A stretch of 7,925 nt of DNA from Anaerolineales bacterium (GCA_024643945.1 JAHELX010000266.1:1-7925), one strand, 5' to 3'; positions 1 through 6,886 are shown, counted from the first letter of the stretch. Program-made: numbers and translations. The notes: generated by a model not told the origin, from the sequence alone.

Positions 1-10
1 CACTCACAAG

Positions 11-16
11 CATAAT
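11..16 (+). promoter_or_regulatory. Candidate -10 box for the lytic transglycosylase gene
   Basis: CATAAT matches the sigma-70 -10 consensus at five of six positions. Transcription would start around position 22-25, at or just before the ATG at 25, giving a leaderless or nearly leaderless mRNA. This fits the absence of any purine-rich Shine-Dalgarno between 13 and 24. The -35 region would lie before the window, so the call rests on one hexamer and is weak. The alternative is that the gene is transcribed from further upstream. Confidence 0.25.
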
Positions 17-24
17 AGCGGCCT

Positions 25-2523
25 ATGCAAAGAACTAATCTCGGCCCGGGATTCGCGTTTCTTCTCGGTGTGGCACTACTTACGGCCTGCCAGCGCAATG
101 CGCCGCCTGGCCCTCTCCACCTGCCCACCGGCGATCGCATCGCTCAGACGGTCAAGCCAGACTCATCCCCCACCCCCTCCAAGACAATCGTCACGACCCA
201 TACCCCTACCGCCTCTTCCACGCCGACGGCTACGGCCACTCCCACCCCAACTGTTACTCCCACGCCGACGCCCACACCCATTCCCAGCGCGCGGCTGGCT
301 ACTGCCCAGCAGGCCTTTGCCTGGGGTGACTACGCCCGTGCCCGCGACGAGTTCGCCGCCTTGTTGGCCGACTCCGGCACTGACGAGGCGGAACGTCAAC
401 TGGCCGCTTATTGGGTGGGGCGCAGCGCGCTGGAAGCCGGGGACTACGGGACAACTTTGACCGCTCTACAAGATTTCGTCCAAACTTATCCCGCCGATCC
501 ACAAGTGGCATCAGCCCATTTTCTGATAGCGCGCGCCTACGAAGGCATGGGAGACTGGCAGGGAGCCATGGCTGCTTACCAGGCCTACCTGGACACCGGC
601 GACGATACCCTGGCTGTCGACGCCTACGAGGGCATGGGGGACGCCGCCATGTTAGCTCTTGACTATGAGCGCGCGGCTCAAGCTTATGCCGGCGGGTTAC
701 GCGCAGCGCCTGACAATAGCTGGGCGGTACATATGCGAGAGAGCATGGCCCAGGCCGAATTGGCCCAGGACAACCCGCAAGCGGCTGTCGAGCAATACGA
801 CGCCATTTTAAGCGTCGCCCAGGTGCGCGCCTATCGTGCCAAGATTCTCTACCTGGCCGGGCAGGCATGGGCGGCAGCCGGCGACGCGGAGGCTGCCTAC
901 GAGCGCTACAAGCAAGCCGTGAACCGCTACCCCGAGGCTTACAACAGCTACCTGGCCCTGGTGGAGCTGGTCAACGCGGGCGTGCCGGTGGACGACTACC
1001 AACGCGGGTTGGTGGACTATTATGCCCAGGCCTATCAGCCGGCCATCGAAGCCCTGGTGCGTTACATCGAAGCCAATCCTCAGTCCCACAAAGCAGACGC
1101 CCACTGGTACCTGGCGCTCTCGCTAAAAGCCAACGACAGCTTGCTGCTTGGCGTCCAGCAATTTCAGGAACTCATCAAAACGCACGCCGAAAACGAGCAT
1201 GTGCCCGAGGCCTGGCTGGGGATGGCCGAGGCTTACGCCTGGCGTGACGACACGGATCAAGCCATCGCAACCTACCGGACCTTCGCCGATGAGTATCCTC
1301 AATCCCCACTGGCGGTGACTGCCCTATGGGAAGCGGCTCAACTCGAGCTGGCTGGCGACGAACTGGAGGCGGCCGCCGCCAGCTTCCGAGACCTGGCCAC
1401 CCGCTACCCGGACGCCGACGACGCGCCCGAGGCCCTTTTCAAGGCGGCCCTGCTCGACTACCGCCGTAACGAGTTTGAAGCCGCCCGGGACGGCTGGCAG
1501 GCGCTTATCCAGGACTACCCCGACAGCCCGGCCGGGCTGGCCGCCCGTTTTTGGCTGGGCAAAGCCTGGCTGGCCCTGGACAATTCCGGTGAGGCAAACG
1601 CCGCTTTTGAAATGGCGCGAAAATGGGGGACGACCTCCTACTACGGATTGCGCGCGGCCGAAATGTTGGATGAAGCGTCGGCCTCTACCACGCCTGCTGA
1701 TCCCCCCGCTCTTGCCAACCCAGAGGGCGACCAGGCAGAAGCTGAAACCTGGCTGGCGAGCTGGCTACCCATCACTCACACCATGGAACTCGCCGCCCTG
1801 GACCCGGCGCTCGCCCAGAGTATCGCCTTCCGCCGGGGGGACGCACTGCTGGCCGTCGGCCGGCGTGCCGATGCCCTCAGCGAGTTTGACGCCGTTAGAG
1901 ACAAAGGCTGGGACGATCCACTGGCCATGTATCAACTGGCGCTTGCCTTCCGTGACCGGGGGTTATATCGTCTATCCATTATCTGCGCCGAGCGTCTCAT
2001 CTGGCTCTCCCCGGCCAGCAGCCGGGCCGAGGTGCCGGTCTACATCCAACGCCTCTCCTACCCCCTCCATTACCAGGACCTGATCCTCTCCGAAGCGCAA
2101 GCCCAGGTGATCGACCCCTTGCTTCTCTTCGCCCTCATCCGGCAAGAGAGTCTCTTTGAACCCTCCATCACCTCCCCAGCCGACGCGCGCGGCCTGACCC
2201 AGATTATCCCGGCCACGGGTGACTGGATTGCCGGGCGGCTGGGTTGGGGACAGTTTGAGGAAAATGATCTCTGGCTACCTTATGTCAATATAGAATTCGG
2301 TATATGGTACCTCAGCCTCCAACTGTCCACCTTCGAGGGGCAGGTTATCCCGGCCCTGGTCGCCTACAATGCCGGACCGGGCCGTGTCCACGACTGGCTG
2401 GCAGATGCGTCCGACGTAGACCTCTTCGTGGAGACCATGCCCTTCGCCGAGCCACGCCGCTACGTGGAGCGTGTTTGGGAAAACTACGCTTACTACCGCC
2501 GGTTGTATCAGGGCCAGTTCTGA
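25..2523 (+). CDS. TPR-repeat lipoprotein with C-terminal Slt-type lytic transglycosylase domain
   Basis: Predicted extracytoplasmic lipoprotein (832 aa) that cleaves the MurNAc-GlcNAc glycosidic bond of peptidoglycan, forming 1,6-anhydro-muropeptides (family knowledge). The N-terminus is a lipoprotein signal with lipobox LTAC and lipidated Cys22. Residues about 45-88 are a Thr/Pro-rich stalk. Residues about 89-545 hold roughly eleven TPR-like helical pairs rich in Ala/Tyr/Asp with repeated YP-D motifs. The C-terminal 150 residues are an SLT domain: ALIRQES with catalytic Glu708 (codon 2146-2148), then SPADARGLTQIIPATG, where the usual GLMQ reads GLTQ, then VAYNAGPGRV. The layout (helical superhelix plus C-terminal SLT domain) recalls E. 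coli Slt70 (about 645 aa) but is longer and lipid-anchored. The ATG at 25 is the only plausible start: an in-frame TAA lies at 13-15, and a later start would remove the signal peptide. No Shine-Dalgarno is visible. The family call is firm; the TPR partner is unknown. Confidence 0.93.
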   Translation: MQRTNLGPGFAFLLGVALLTACQRNAPPGPLHLPTGDRIAQTVKPDSSPTPSKTIVTTHTPTASSTPTATATPTPTVTPTPTPTPIPSARLATAQQAFAWGDYARARDEFAALLADSGTDEAERQLAAYWVGRSALEAGDYGTTLTALQDFVQTYPADPQVASAHFLIARAYEGMGDWQGAMAAYQAYLDTGDDTLAVDAYEGMGDAAMLALDYERAAQAYAGGLRAAPDNSWAVHMRESMAQAELAQDNPQAAVEQYDAILSVAQVRAYRAKILYLAGQAWAAAGDAEAAYERYKQAVNRYPEAYNSYLALVELVNAGVPVDDYQRGLVDYYAQAYQPAIEALVRYIEANPQSHKADAHWYLALSLKANDSLLLGVQQFQELIKTHAENEHVPEAWLGMAEAYAWRDDTDQAIATYRTFADEYPQSPLAVTALWEAAQLELAGDELEAAAASFRDLATRYPDADDAPEALFKAALLDYRRNEFEAARDGWQALIQDYPDSPAGLAARFWLGKAWLALDNSGEANAAFEMARKWGTTSYYGLRAAEMLDEASASTTPADPPALANPEGDQAEAETWLASWLPITHTMELAALDPALAQSIAFRRGDALLAVGRRADALSEFDAVRDKGWDDPLAMYQLALAFRDRGLYRLSIICAERLIWLSPASSRAEVPVYIQRLSYPLHYQDLILSEAQAQVIDPLLLFALIRQESLFEPSITSPADARGLTQIIPATGDWIAGRLGWGQFEENDLWLPYVNIEFGIWYLSLQLSTFEGQVIPALVAYNAGPGRVHDWLADASDVDLFVETMPFAEPRRYVERVWENYAYYRRLYQGQF

Positions 2524-2528
2524 CTCAC

Positions 2529-2617
2529 TAGTGCCCCATCAAAGTGGTTTTGATAAGTTAGATTCGGCCTCATGGGCGTAATCTATATCATATCATAATC
2601 CCTGTGATGGGGTACTA
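2529..2617. mobile_element. MITE-like 85-bp inverted-repeat element with TA flanks
   Basis: Seen directly: GTGCCCCATCA (2531-2541) and TGATGGGGTAC (2605-2615) are inverted repeats with one mismatch. Each is flanked by TA (2529-2530 and 2616-2617), inside C-TA-element-TA-G. Removing the element and one TA leaves CTAG, the preferred target of IS630-type elements, which duplicate TA (established knowledge). The interior has no coding capacity but has nested short hairpins: ATCAAA/TTTGAT at 2538-2554 and TAGATT/AATCTA at 2559-2585. This fits a non-autonomous miniature element. The alternative is a 3' hairpin for the upstream gene, because it begins 4-7 nt after the stop and the single mismatch is a G-U pair in plus-strand RNA. 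Against a terminator, the loop is about 63 nt and no T-run follows. Confidence 0.45.
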
Positions 2618-2631
2618 GTTCCAAAAGCTTA

Positions 2632-2661
2632 TTGCCCAAAGCCGGACCTTTGTGCTATAAT
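2632..2661 (+). promoter_or_regulatory. Sigma-70-type extended -10 promoter for the sensor-LysM operon
   Basis: TATAAT at 2656-2661 is a perfect -10 box preceded by TG at 2653-2654, giving the extended -10 TGCTATAAT. TTGCCC at 2632-2637 is a four-of-six -35 match with an 18-bp spacer. The predicted transcription start is about 2667-2669. That leaves a leader of about 135 nt to the preferred ATG at 2803, or about 78 nt to an alternative TTG at 2746. It is the only strong promoter-like signal in the gap between the first two genes, and no terminator separates the sensor from the downstream LysM gene. Confidence 0.7.
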
Positions 2662-2675
2662 GCAAAGGGCTCGGC
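2641..2675. promoter_or_regulatory. Dyad symmetry centred on the -10 box, possible operator
   Basis: CCTTTG (2647-2652) and CAAAGG (2663-2668) are perfect inverted repeats that bracket the extended -10 box. GCCG (2641-2644) and CGGC (2672-2675) extend the dyad outward, with unequal spacers of 2 and 3 nt. A dimeric regulator bound here would cover the -10 box and the transcription start, so repression would be the natural reading. No regulator gene is in the window, and the symmetry could be coincidental. Confidence 0.35.
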
Positions 2676-2697
2676 CTTATATTGATGCTGTTCCCTG

Positions 2698-2722
2698 GTC
2701 GATCATTAGCTATCGGATCGAC
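2698..2722 (+). promoter_or_regulatory. Small hairpin in the 5' leader of the sensor gene
   Basis: GTCGATC (2698-2704) and GATCGAC (2716-2722) form a perfect 7-bp stem with an 11-nt loop, about 30 nt after the predicted transcription start. No T-run follows, so it is not an obvious attenuator. It could be an mRNA-stability hairpin or a protein-binding dyad. It resembles no riboswitch I recognise. Confidence 0.25.
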
Positions 2723-2802
2723 GATTATTACTTGCCACCGATTCTTTGCCGTCCGCTGTATCTACCAGCAAGTGGCGTAAACCAATTCTGGAATCGAGGC
2801 TG

Positions 2803-5724
2803 ATGCTGTCTGGCGCATTAAACCTCCTGAGTACTCAATCTGGTAGTCTACTCTACCATCTGATGGTGCTGCTCGTCCTTGAGGCAGGGCTGGCAATTGC
2901 CTGGGGCCAGTGGCGACGGAGCAGAGACATATGGCCAACTGCCGTCGCCCTTCAGGCTCGCATTCAATTCATCGCCCTGATCGGACTGCTTGGGCTGCGC
3001 GGGTTACTGCTGATCGCAGCCATCATCGCCGGGCGCTCGCCAGAGATGGCGGGGGCCTGGATCCCTCCGCTAGAGCGGGCGATTGACGTGGTCAGCCTGG
3101 GGTTACTGGCCTGGGCCTTCGTGCCTGCTCTCAGCAACCGATTTATCCTCGGCATTGGCCTGTTGTTGGCCAACACCCTGGCTGTGGGCGTCTTCTACAT
3201 CATCTTCACCGCGGTTTGGGGCAGCCAGATTGCTCAGGGGAACATTCCGTTTCCCGACTACAACTTATCGGGCCAGGAATGGGTGTGGGTTGTCTGGCAA
3301 ATCGCCATTGTGATAGCCGCCATCGCCGGCCTGGGGATGGAAGCACCCCGCAGCGAAGAACGTAGCCTGTCGCTAGTCGCCTTCGGGGGACTGTTCCTCG
3401 GTTATGGATTGCATTTTCTGGTGCTGGTCGGGATTTTGCCCTTCTATTCTATCCCCAATATACCTACCTGGACACGTCTGGGACAACTCATTGCATATCC
3501 CCTGCTTGTGTTCGCCATCTATCAAGGGACGATAACCAATCTTAGCAGCAAAAGTGAGGAACTCCGTGGTCTGAGCCAAACCTCGCTGGAACAGATCCGG
3601 GGACTCGTCAACTTGTTTGAGGCTTCGCGTAAAGTCAGCTATTCTCTTGACTTATCAGAAGTGCTGGAAGGCTCAACGCAAAGCGTAGCCCAAGCTCTTA
3701 ATGCCGATCAATGCGCCATTGCGCTGTTGGAAGACGGGCAAACCACACAACTAAGATTGTCCGCCATTTACAACCCGGCCCGCCAGGGACGCGGCGAAGC
3801 AGTGACCTTCCCCATCAACGAGCAACAAGCCATCAAACACGCGTTGCGCCGCGTGCGCCAGGTGCAAATCAACGAGAGAGACGATAATCCGCAAATACGC
3901 ATCTTGTTCTCTTTAATGGGATCGGCACAGACAGGACCGGTAATCATCCAACCCCTTGTTCACCACGACACGGCATTAGGCGTGTTGATTGTCGGCAACG
4001 GAACCAGCGGGCGACCTTTTTCCGCCAGCGAGATCCAACTATGCCGGACCCTGGCCGATCAGGTGGCAGTTGCCATCGAAAATGCCCGTATCCATCAAAC
4101 TCTGGGAACCAAAGCCCAACAACTCGCCTGGACCTTGCGCAACCAGGAAATGGAAGTCAGCAAACAACGAGCGGCTATGGAAGCCGAGCTGAAAAAGAGT
4201 CGTGAAGAGGTAGCGCTCTTTGCCCAAAGGCTCTACGAGCAAGAAACGGCATCCAGACAAGACAAGAAAGCACTGGAAGAGGCACGCGCCCGATTGGCAA
4301 ATCTGGAAGAGACCGTTAAAAAGAGCCGGGCGGCTGTCGAGCACATGTCCTATGAAAAGGACTCAAAAATACAGAGTCTTTCGGCCGAGGTACAGACCCG
4401 AACCGCCGAATTGAAGCAATTGGAAGCTGAACGTGAGGCCTTGGTAGAGAAAGTCCAAGATTTAGAACGCGAAGCAGCCGAAGCCGAAAGACTGGCCGAC
4501 GCACTGGCCAAAACCCGGGAGCGTGCCCGCAAACTGGCGCGTGCCATCCGACGCACCCAGCACGGCCCTATGGGAGTACAGACCCATCCCCAGGCTACCG
4601 GCGCTCAGACAGTGCTGGAAGACCTGACCTGCGGCGTCATCATCGGTGACCCCAGCGGCAAAATAAGCCGTGTGAACACTGCCGCCGCCCAAATGCTGGC
4701 AGTTCCGCCCGAGTCGCTCGTCAACCAACCGCTTAAACACGTAGCCCAAGATGAACGTTGGCACAAAGCCATTACAGAACTCGTCGCTCATTCCAACGAT
4801 ATGGTTACCACCACGCTGGAAGTGGGTGACCGGGTGCTGCGCGCCACAATCAGCCCTATGGCAGCCACTGTCACAGGAAAACGTCAAGAGGGCAGCGTCG
4901 CCATTCTCTACGACGTCACTGCCGAGGCTGAGAGCCAGCAGGCCCGCGACGAATTTGTGGCTTCGCTATCACAAGAGTTGCGCACGCCGATGACCTCTAT
5001 TACCGGGTACACCGACCTGCTGCTGGGCGAATCGGTAGGCCTCATCGGCGAGATGCAACGTAAGTTCTTGCAACGCATCAAGGCCAATATCGAACGTATG
5101 AGCAGCATGCTCAACGATCTCATCGGCGTCACGGCTATTGACGCCGGCCAACTGGAGATACGGCCCACTATGGTGGATATGGGCGAAATCATCGAAGATA
5201 CCATCATCGGCGCCCGCGCCCAACTGGAAGAGAAGGAGCTCACTCTGGAGCTAAACTTGCCAGAAAAGCTGCCGCCAGTGGAAGCCGACGCCGATTGCGT
5301 ACATCAAATAATGGCCAATCTCCTGGGCAACGCGACCAAGTGCACGCCGGTGGGCTGTACTATCGCAGTGTCGGCCGAGGTCTACGACAACGAAGCCGGC
5401 AACCCGGAAGAAACCCACTACCTGAAAGTCTCCATCCGAGATTCAGGGGGCGGCATCGCGCCGGATGATCAAGAGCGGGTGTTTGACCGATTTTACCGGG
5501 CCGAAAACCCTCTCGTCAATGGCCTGGGAGAGACGGGGGTCGGGCTGGCGATCGTCAAATCTCTCGTAGAGGCTCATAATGGGCGGGTTTGGGTTGAAAG
5601 CGAAATGGGCGTCGGTTCCACGCTTAGCTTCCTTTTACCCATTAGCCAGGGCTATGAAGATCCCTGGCTGGAAGTGAACATCCCGCCTCTGGACCTGAGT
5701 GCTGACCGGCCTGACGAGGGATAA
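2803..5724 (+). CDS. 7TM-GAF-PAS sensor histidine-kinase-like protein lacking the H-box His
   Basis: Membrane sensor of two-component type, 973 aa from this ATG. Seven hydrophobic segments (about 16-35, 56-77, 95-111, 116-140, 160-179, 189-211, 229-242) resemble the N-terminal 7TM region of some histidine kinases. Then follow GAF (about 270-430), a charged coiled coil (about 433-586), PAS (about 604-706), HisKA (about 715-783) and HATPase_c (about 820-948). ATP-binding boxes are present: N-box NLLGNATK (Asn843), G1 DSGGGI (Asp880), F-box VFDRFYR, G2 GETGVG (909-914). The H-box reads SLSQELRTP, with Gln724 (CAA, 4972-4974) in place of the phosphorylated His. It may therefore be a pseudokinase, a phosphatase-type sensor or a scaffold. 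Start choice: the ATG has GAGG at 2796-2799 (only 3 nt spacing) and gives an N-out topology obeying the positive-inside rule. A TTG at 2746 (992 aa) has no SD and adds a basic N-terminus. No response regulator gene is nearby. Confidence 0.88.
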   Translation: MLSGALNLLSTQSGSLLYHLMVLLVLEAGLAIAWGQWRRSRDIWPTAVALQARIQFIALIGLLGLRGLLLIAAIIAGRSPEMAGAWIPPLERAIDVVSLGLLAWAFVPALSNRFILGIGLLLANTLAVGVFYIIFTAVWGSQIAQGNIPFPDYNLSGQEWVWVVWQIAIVIAAIAGLGMEAPRSEERSLSLVAFGGLFLGYGLHFLVLVGILPFYSIPNIPTWTRLGQLIAYPLLVFAIYQGTITNLSSKSEELRGLSQTSLEQIRGLVNLFEASRKVSYSLDLSEVLEGSTQSVAQALNADQCAIALLEDGQTTQLRLSAIYNPARQGRGEAVTFPINEQQAIKHALRRVRQVQINERDDNPQIRILFSLMGSAQTGPVIIQPLVHHDTALGVLIVGNGTSGRPFSASEIQLCRTLADQVAVAIENARIHQTLGTKAQQLAWTLRNQEMEVSKQRAAMEAELKKSREEVALFAQRLYEQETASRQDKKALEEARARLANLEETVKKSRAAVEHMSYEKDSKIQSLSAEVQTRTAELKQLEAEREALVEKVQDLEREAAEAERLADALAKTRERARKLARAIRRTQHGPMGVQTHPQATGAQTVLEDLTCGVIIGDPSGKISRVNTAAAQMLAVPPESLVNQPLKHVAQDERWHKAITELVAHSNDMVTTTLEVGDRVLRATISPMAATVTGKRQEGSVAILYDVTAEAESQQARDEFVASLSQELRTPMTSITGYTDLLLGESVGLIGEMQRKFLQRIKANIERMSSMLNDLIGVTAIDAGQLEIRPTMVDMGEIIEDTIIGARAQLEEKELTLELNLPEKLPPVEADADCVHQIMANLLGNATKCTPVGCTIAVSAEVYDNEAGNPEETHYLKVSIRDSGGGIAPDDQERVFDRFYRAENPLVNGLGETGVGLAIVKSLVEAHNGRVWVESEMGVGSTLSFLLPISQGYEDPWLEVNIPPLDLSADRPDEG

Positions 5725-5737
5725 GGCTTACACGATT

Positions 5738-6781
5738 ATGGCTGCTAACGGTTCGCCCGACGCCCGTCACACCAATGGCCAAAGGCCGGGCCCATCTCAC
5801 TGGCGGCCAATCTTGACAGGGCTGGCAGCCATTGGCATCGTCGCATTGACGGTAGCGGCAGCTCTCTTACTGGCATTACAAGAAATGCCGCCTGGTCCCC
5901 AACCAGTGCCGCCAACACCGGTGATAGGCCAATTCACACCCGAGACGCCAACGCTCCTGCCCACCAGTACGCCCTTGCCACCGCTAGTACCCTCCCAGAC
6001 CAGCGTGCCCCCTGTCGTGCCTACCTTCACACCCACAACCGAGGTGATCTTTGTGCCCCCTACGGCTACGCCGACCAGCCCACCGATCACGCCGGTTTGT
6101 AGGCCGCCGGCCGGCTGGGTGGCATACACAGTGCGCCCCAGCGATACGCTGGCCTCCTTGGCCTACCGCTATCGCATCAGTGTTTCCCAATTGATGCAGG
6201 CCAATTGTCTGGTGAGCCAGGCCATTTATCCAGGCCAGGTGCTCTTTGTGCCATCGGTCGTGATCCCTCCCACACCCCGCCCGCCGTGTGGGCCGCCCGC
6301 TAACTGGGTGCGATACATCGTGCAACCCGGCGATACGCTCTACTCCCTGGCAGTGCGGACTCACACCACGGTCTACGCCATTGTGCAGGCCAATTGTCTG
6401 AGCAGCTACAACATTTACGTGGGCCAGCAGCTATGGCTGCCATATTTGCCGCCACCACCGCCGCCCACCGCCACGATTACCCCCCCAGTGCTGCCGACTG
6501 CGACGCATACGCCGACGGCCACGCCGGGTGTTGGCAGCCCCACCCCAACACCGACTGGTGTGCCCAGCCAGACACCCACATCCACCGCTACCAGCGCACC
6601 AGGGGTCACACCGACGCCCACCGCCACTCCTCCGGAGCCGCCGACGGCTACGCCAACGTTGCCACCGCCGCCACCCACGGCTACGCCGACACTGCCGCCA
6701 CCACCGCCAACCGCTACACCGCCACCACCGCCGACCAACACGCCTGTTCCGTTTCTCACTCCGACCCCGGCAGGCGGCTGA
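5738..6781 (+). CDS. Membrane-anchored protein with two LysM domains and Thr/Pro-rich stalks
   Basis: Predicted peptidoglycan-binding surface protein, 347 aa. A short cytoplasmic N-terminus (1-24) is followed by one TM segment (about 25-47) acting as an uncleaved anchor, then a Pro/Thr-rich linker (about 53-118). LysM1 (about 130-172, YTVRPSDTLASLA and YPGQVLFVP) and LysM2 (about 193-235, YIVQPGDTLYSLA and YVGQQLWLP) come next, then a 110-residue Pro/Thr tail rich in TATP and PPPPP. Each LysM unit has a Cys pair (121/157 and 184/220), probably one disulfide per unit. LysM domains bind GlcNAc-containing glycans such as peptidoglycan (family knowledge). No catalytic domain is seen. It lies 13 bp after the sensor stop and is probably co-transcribed. 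The ATG at 5738 has AAGG at 5723-5726, 11 nt upstream. A GTG at 5699 would overlap the sensor gene and adds 13 residues with no SD. The role in sensing or anchoring is inference. Confidence 0.88.
   Translation: MAANGSPDARHTNGQRPGPSHWRPILTGLAAIGIVALTVAAALLLALQEMPPGPQPVPPTPVIGQFTPETPTLLPTSTPLPPLVPSQTSVPPVVPTFTPTTEVIFVPPTATPTSPPITPVCRPPAGWVAYTVRPSDTLASLAYRYRISVSQLMQANCLVSQAIYPGQVLFVPSVVIPPTPRPPCGPPANWVRYIVQPGDTLYSLAVRTHTTVYAIVQANCLSSYNIYVGQQLWLPYLPPPPPPTATITPPVLPTATHTPTATPGVGSPTPTPTGVPSQTPTSTATSAPGVTPTPTATPPEPPTATPTLPPPPPTATPTLPPPPPTATPPPPPTNTPVPFLTPTPAGG
6098..6475 (+). repeat. 189-bp tandem duplication encoding the two LysM units
   Basis: Two units of 63 codons (6098-6286 and 6287-6475) align without gaps. 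Matching landmarks are exactly 189 bp apart: the first Cys codon (6098, 6287), the GTG before the PSDTL/PGDTL motif (6131, 6320), and an identical 17-nt stretch at 6195-6211 and 6384-6400 covering the second Cys. The rest of the two copies has diverged at both DNA and protein level, so the duplication is not very recent. Confidence 0.7.
6641..6721 (+). repeat. 33-bp tandem repeat encoding an 11-residue Pro/Thr unit
   Basis: Two full copies (6641-6673 and 6674-6706) and a partial third (6707-6721) encode PTATPTLPPPP. Third codon positions differ between copies, so the peptide is kept more strictly than the DNA. It forms part of the extended C-terminal tail of the LysM protein. The repeat number is likely to vary between strains. 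Confidence 0.7.
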
Positions 6782-6820
6782 CACAGTCGGCCACCTTAAT
6801 CTTTAGAATTTCGAATCGAA

Positions 6821-6886
6821 AAACCTCCCGAAGGTTCTGCCCGTCCTGGCTCGCGCCAGCGGGCCGGGGAAACCTTCGGGAGGTTT
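6821..6886. terminator. Large bidirectional terminator hairpin between convergent genes
   Basis: A perfect 16-bp inverted repeat (6821-6836 and 6871-6886) encloses 34 nt that fold further: GCCCG (6839-6843) with CGGGC (6860-6864), and CTGGC (6846-6850) with GCCAG (6855-6859) around a TCGC loop. It lies 40 nt after the LysM stop and 26 nt after the minus-strand stop, so it can serve both. The minus-strand transcript gains a run of five U (complement of 6819-6823); the plus-strand side has only UUUGGUU. It should therefore terminate the minus-strand gene better. Each arm is also a partial palindrome (AACCT and AGGTT with a 5-nt loop). Confidence 0.75.

Noticed and set aside
299..868. Minus-strand open frame of 189 codons inside the transglycosylase gene
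   Set aside because: Arg/Pro/Cys-rich composition typical of an antisense shadow in GC-rich DNA, with no domain. The plus-strand frame is continuous and recognisable.
2594..2599. CATAAT inside the MITE-like element as a second, outward promoter
   Set aside because: No acceptable -35 box 16-18 bp upstream (CATGGG region), and a much better promoter follows at 2632-2661.
2527..2619. The inverted repeat as an intrinsic terminator of the transglycosylase gene
   Set aside because: The loop is about 63 nt and no T-run follows the right arm. TA duplications within a CTAG context explain it better, though a role in 3' end stability is not excluded.
6641..6721. Short tandem repeats considered as a CRISPR-like array
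   Set aside because: The repeats are in frame, contiguous without spacers, and encode a Pro/Thr tail with third-position variation, so they are protein repeats.
6415..6759. Minus-strand Gly/Val-rich open frame of 114 codons opposite the LysM tail
   Set aside because: It is the mirror of Thr/Pro repeat codons (ACG/CCG read backwards as CGT/CGG/GGT types). It has no start context and no domain, and it overlaps a well-supported gene.
6805..6823. TTTCGA/TCGAAA mini-palindrome next to the terminator
   Set aside because: Its 1-nt loop cannot form a stable RNA hairpin, and the AT-rich stretch is better explained as the U-tract side of the minus-strand terminator.
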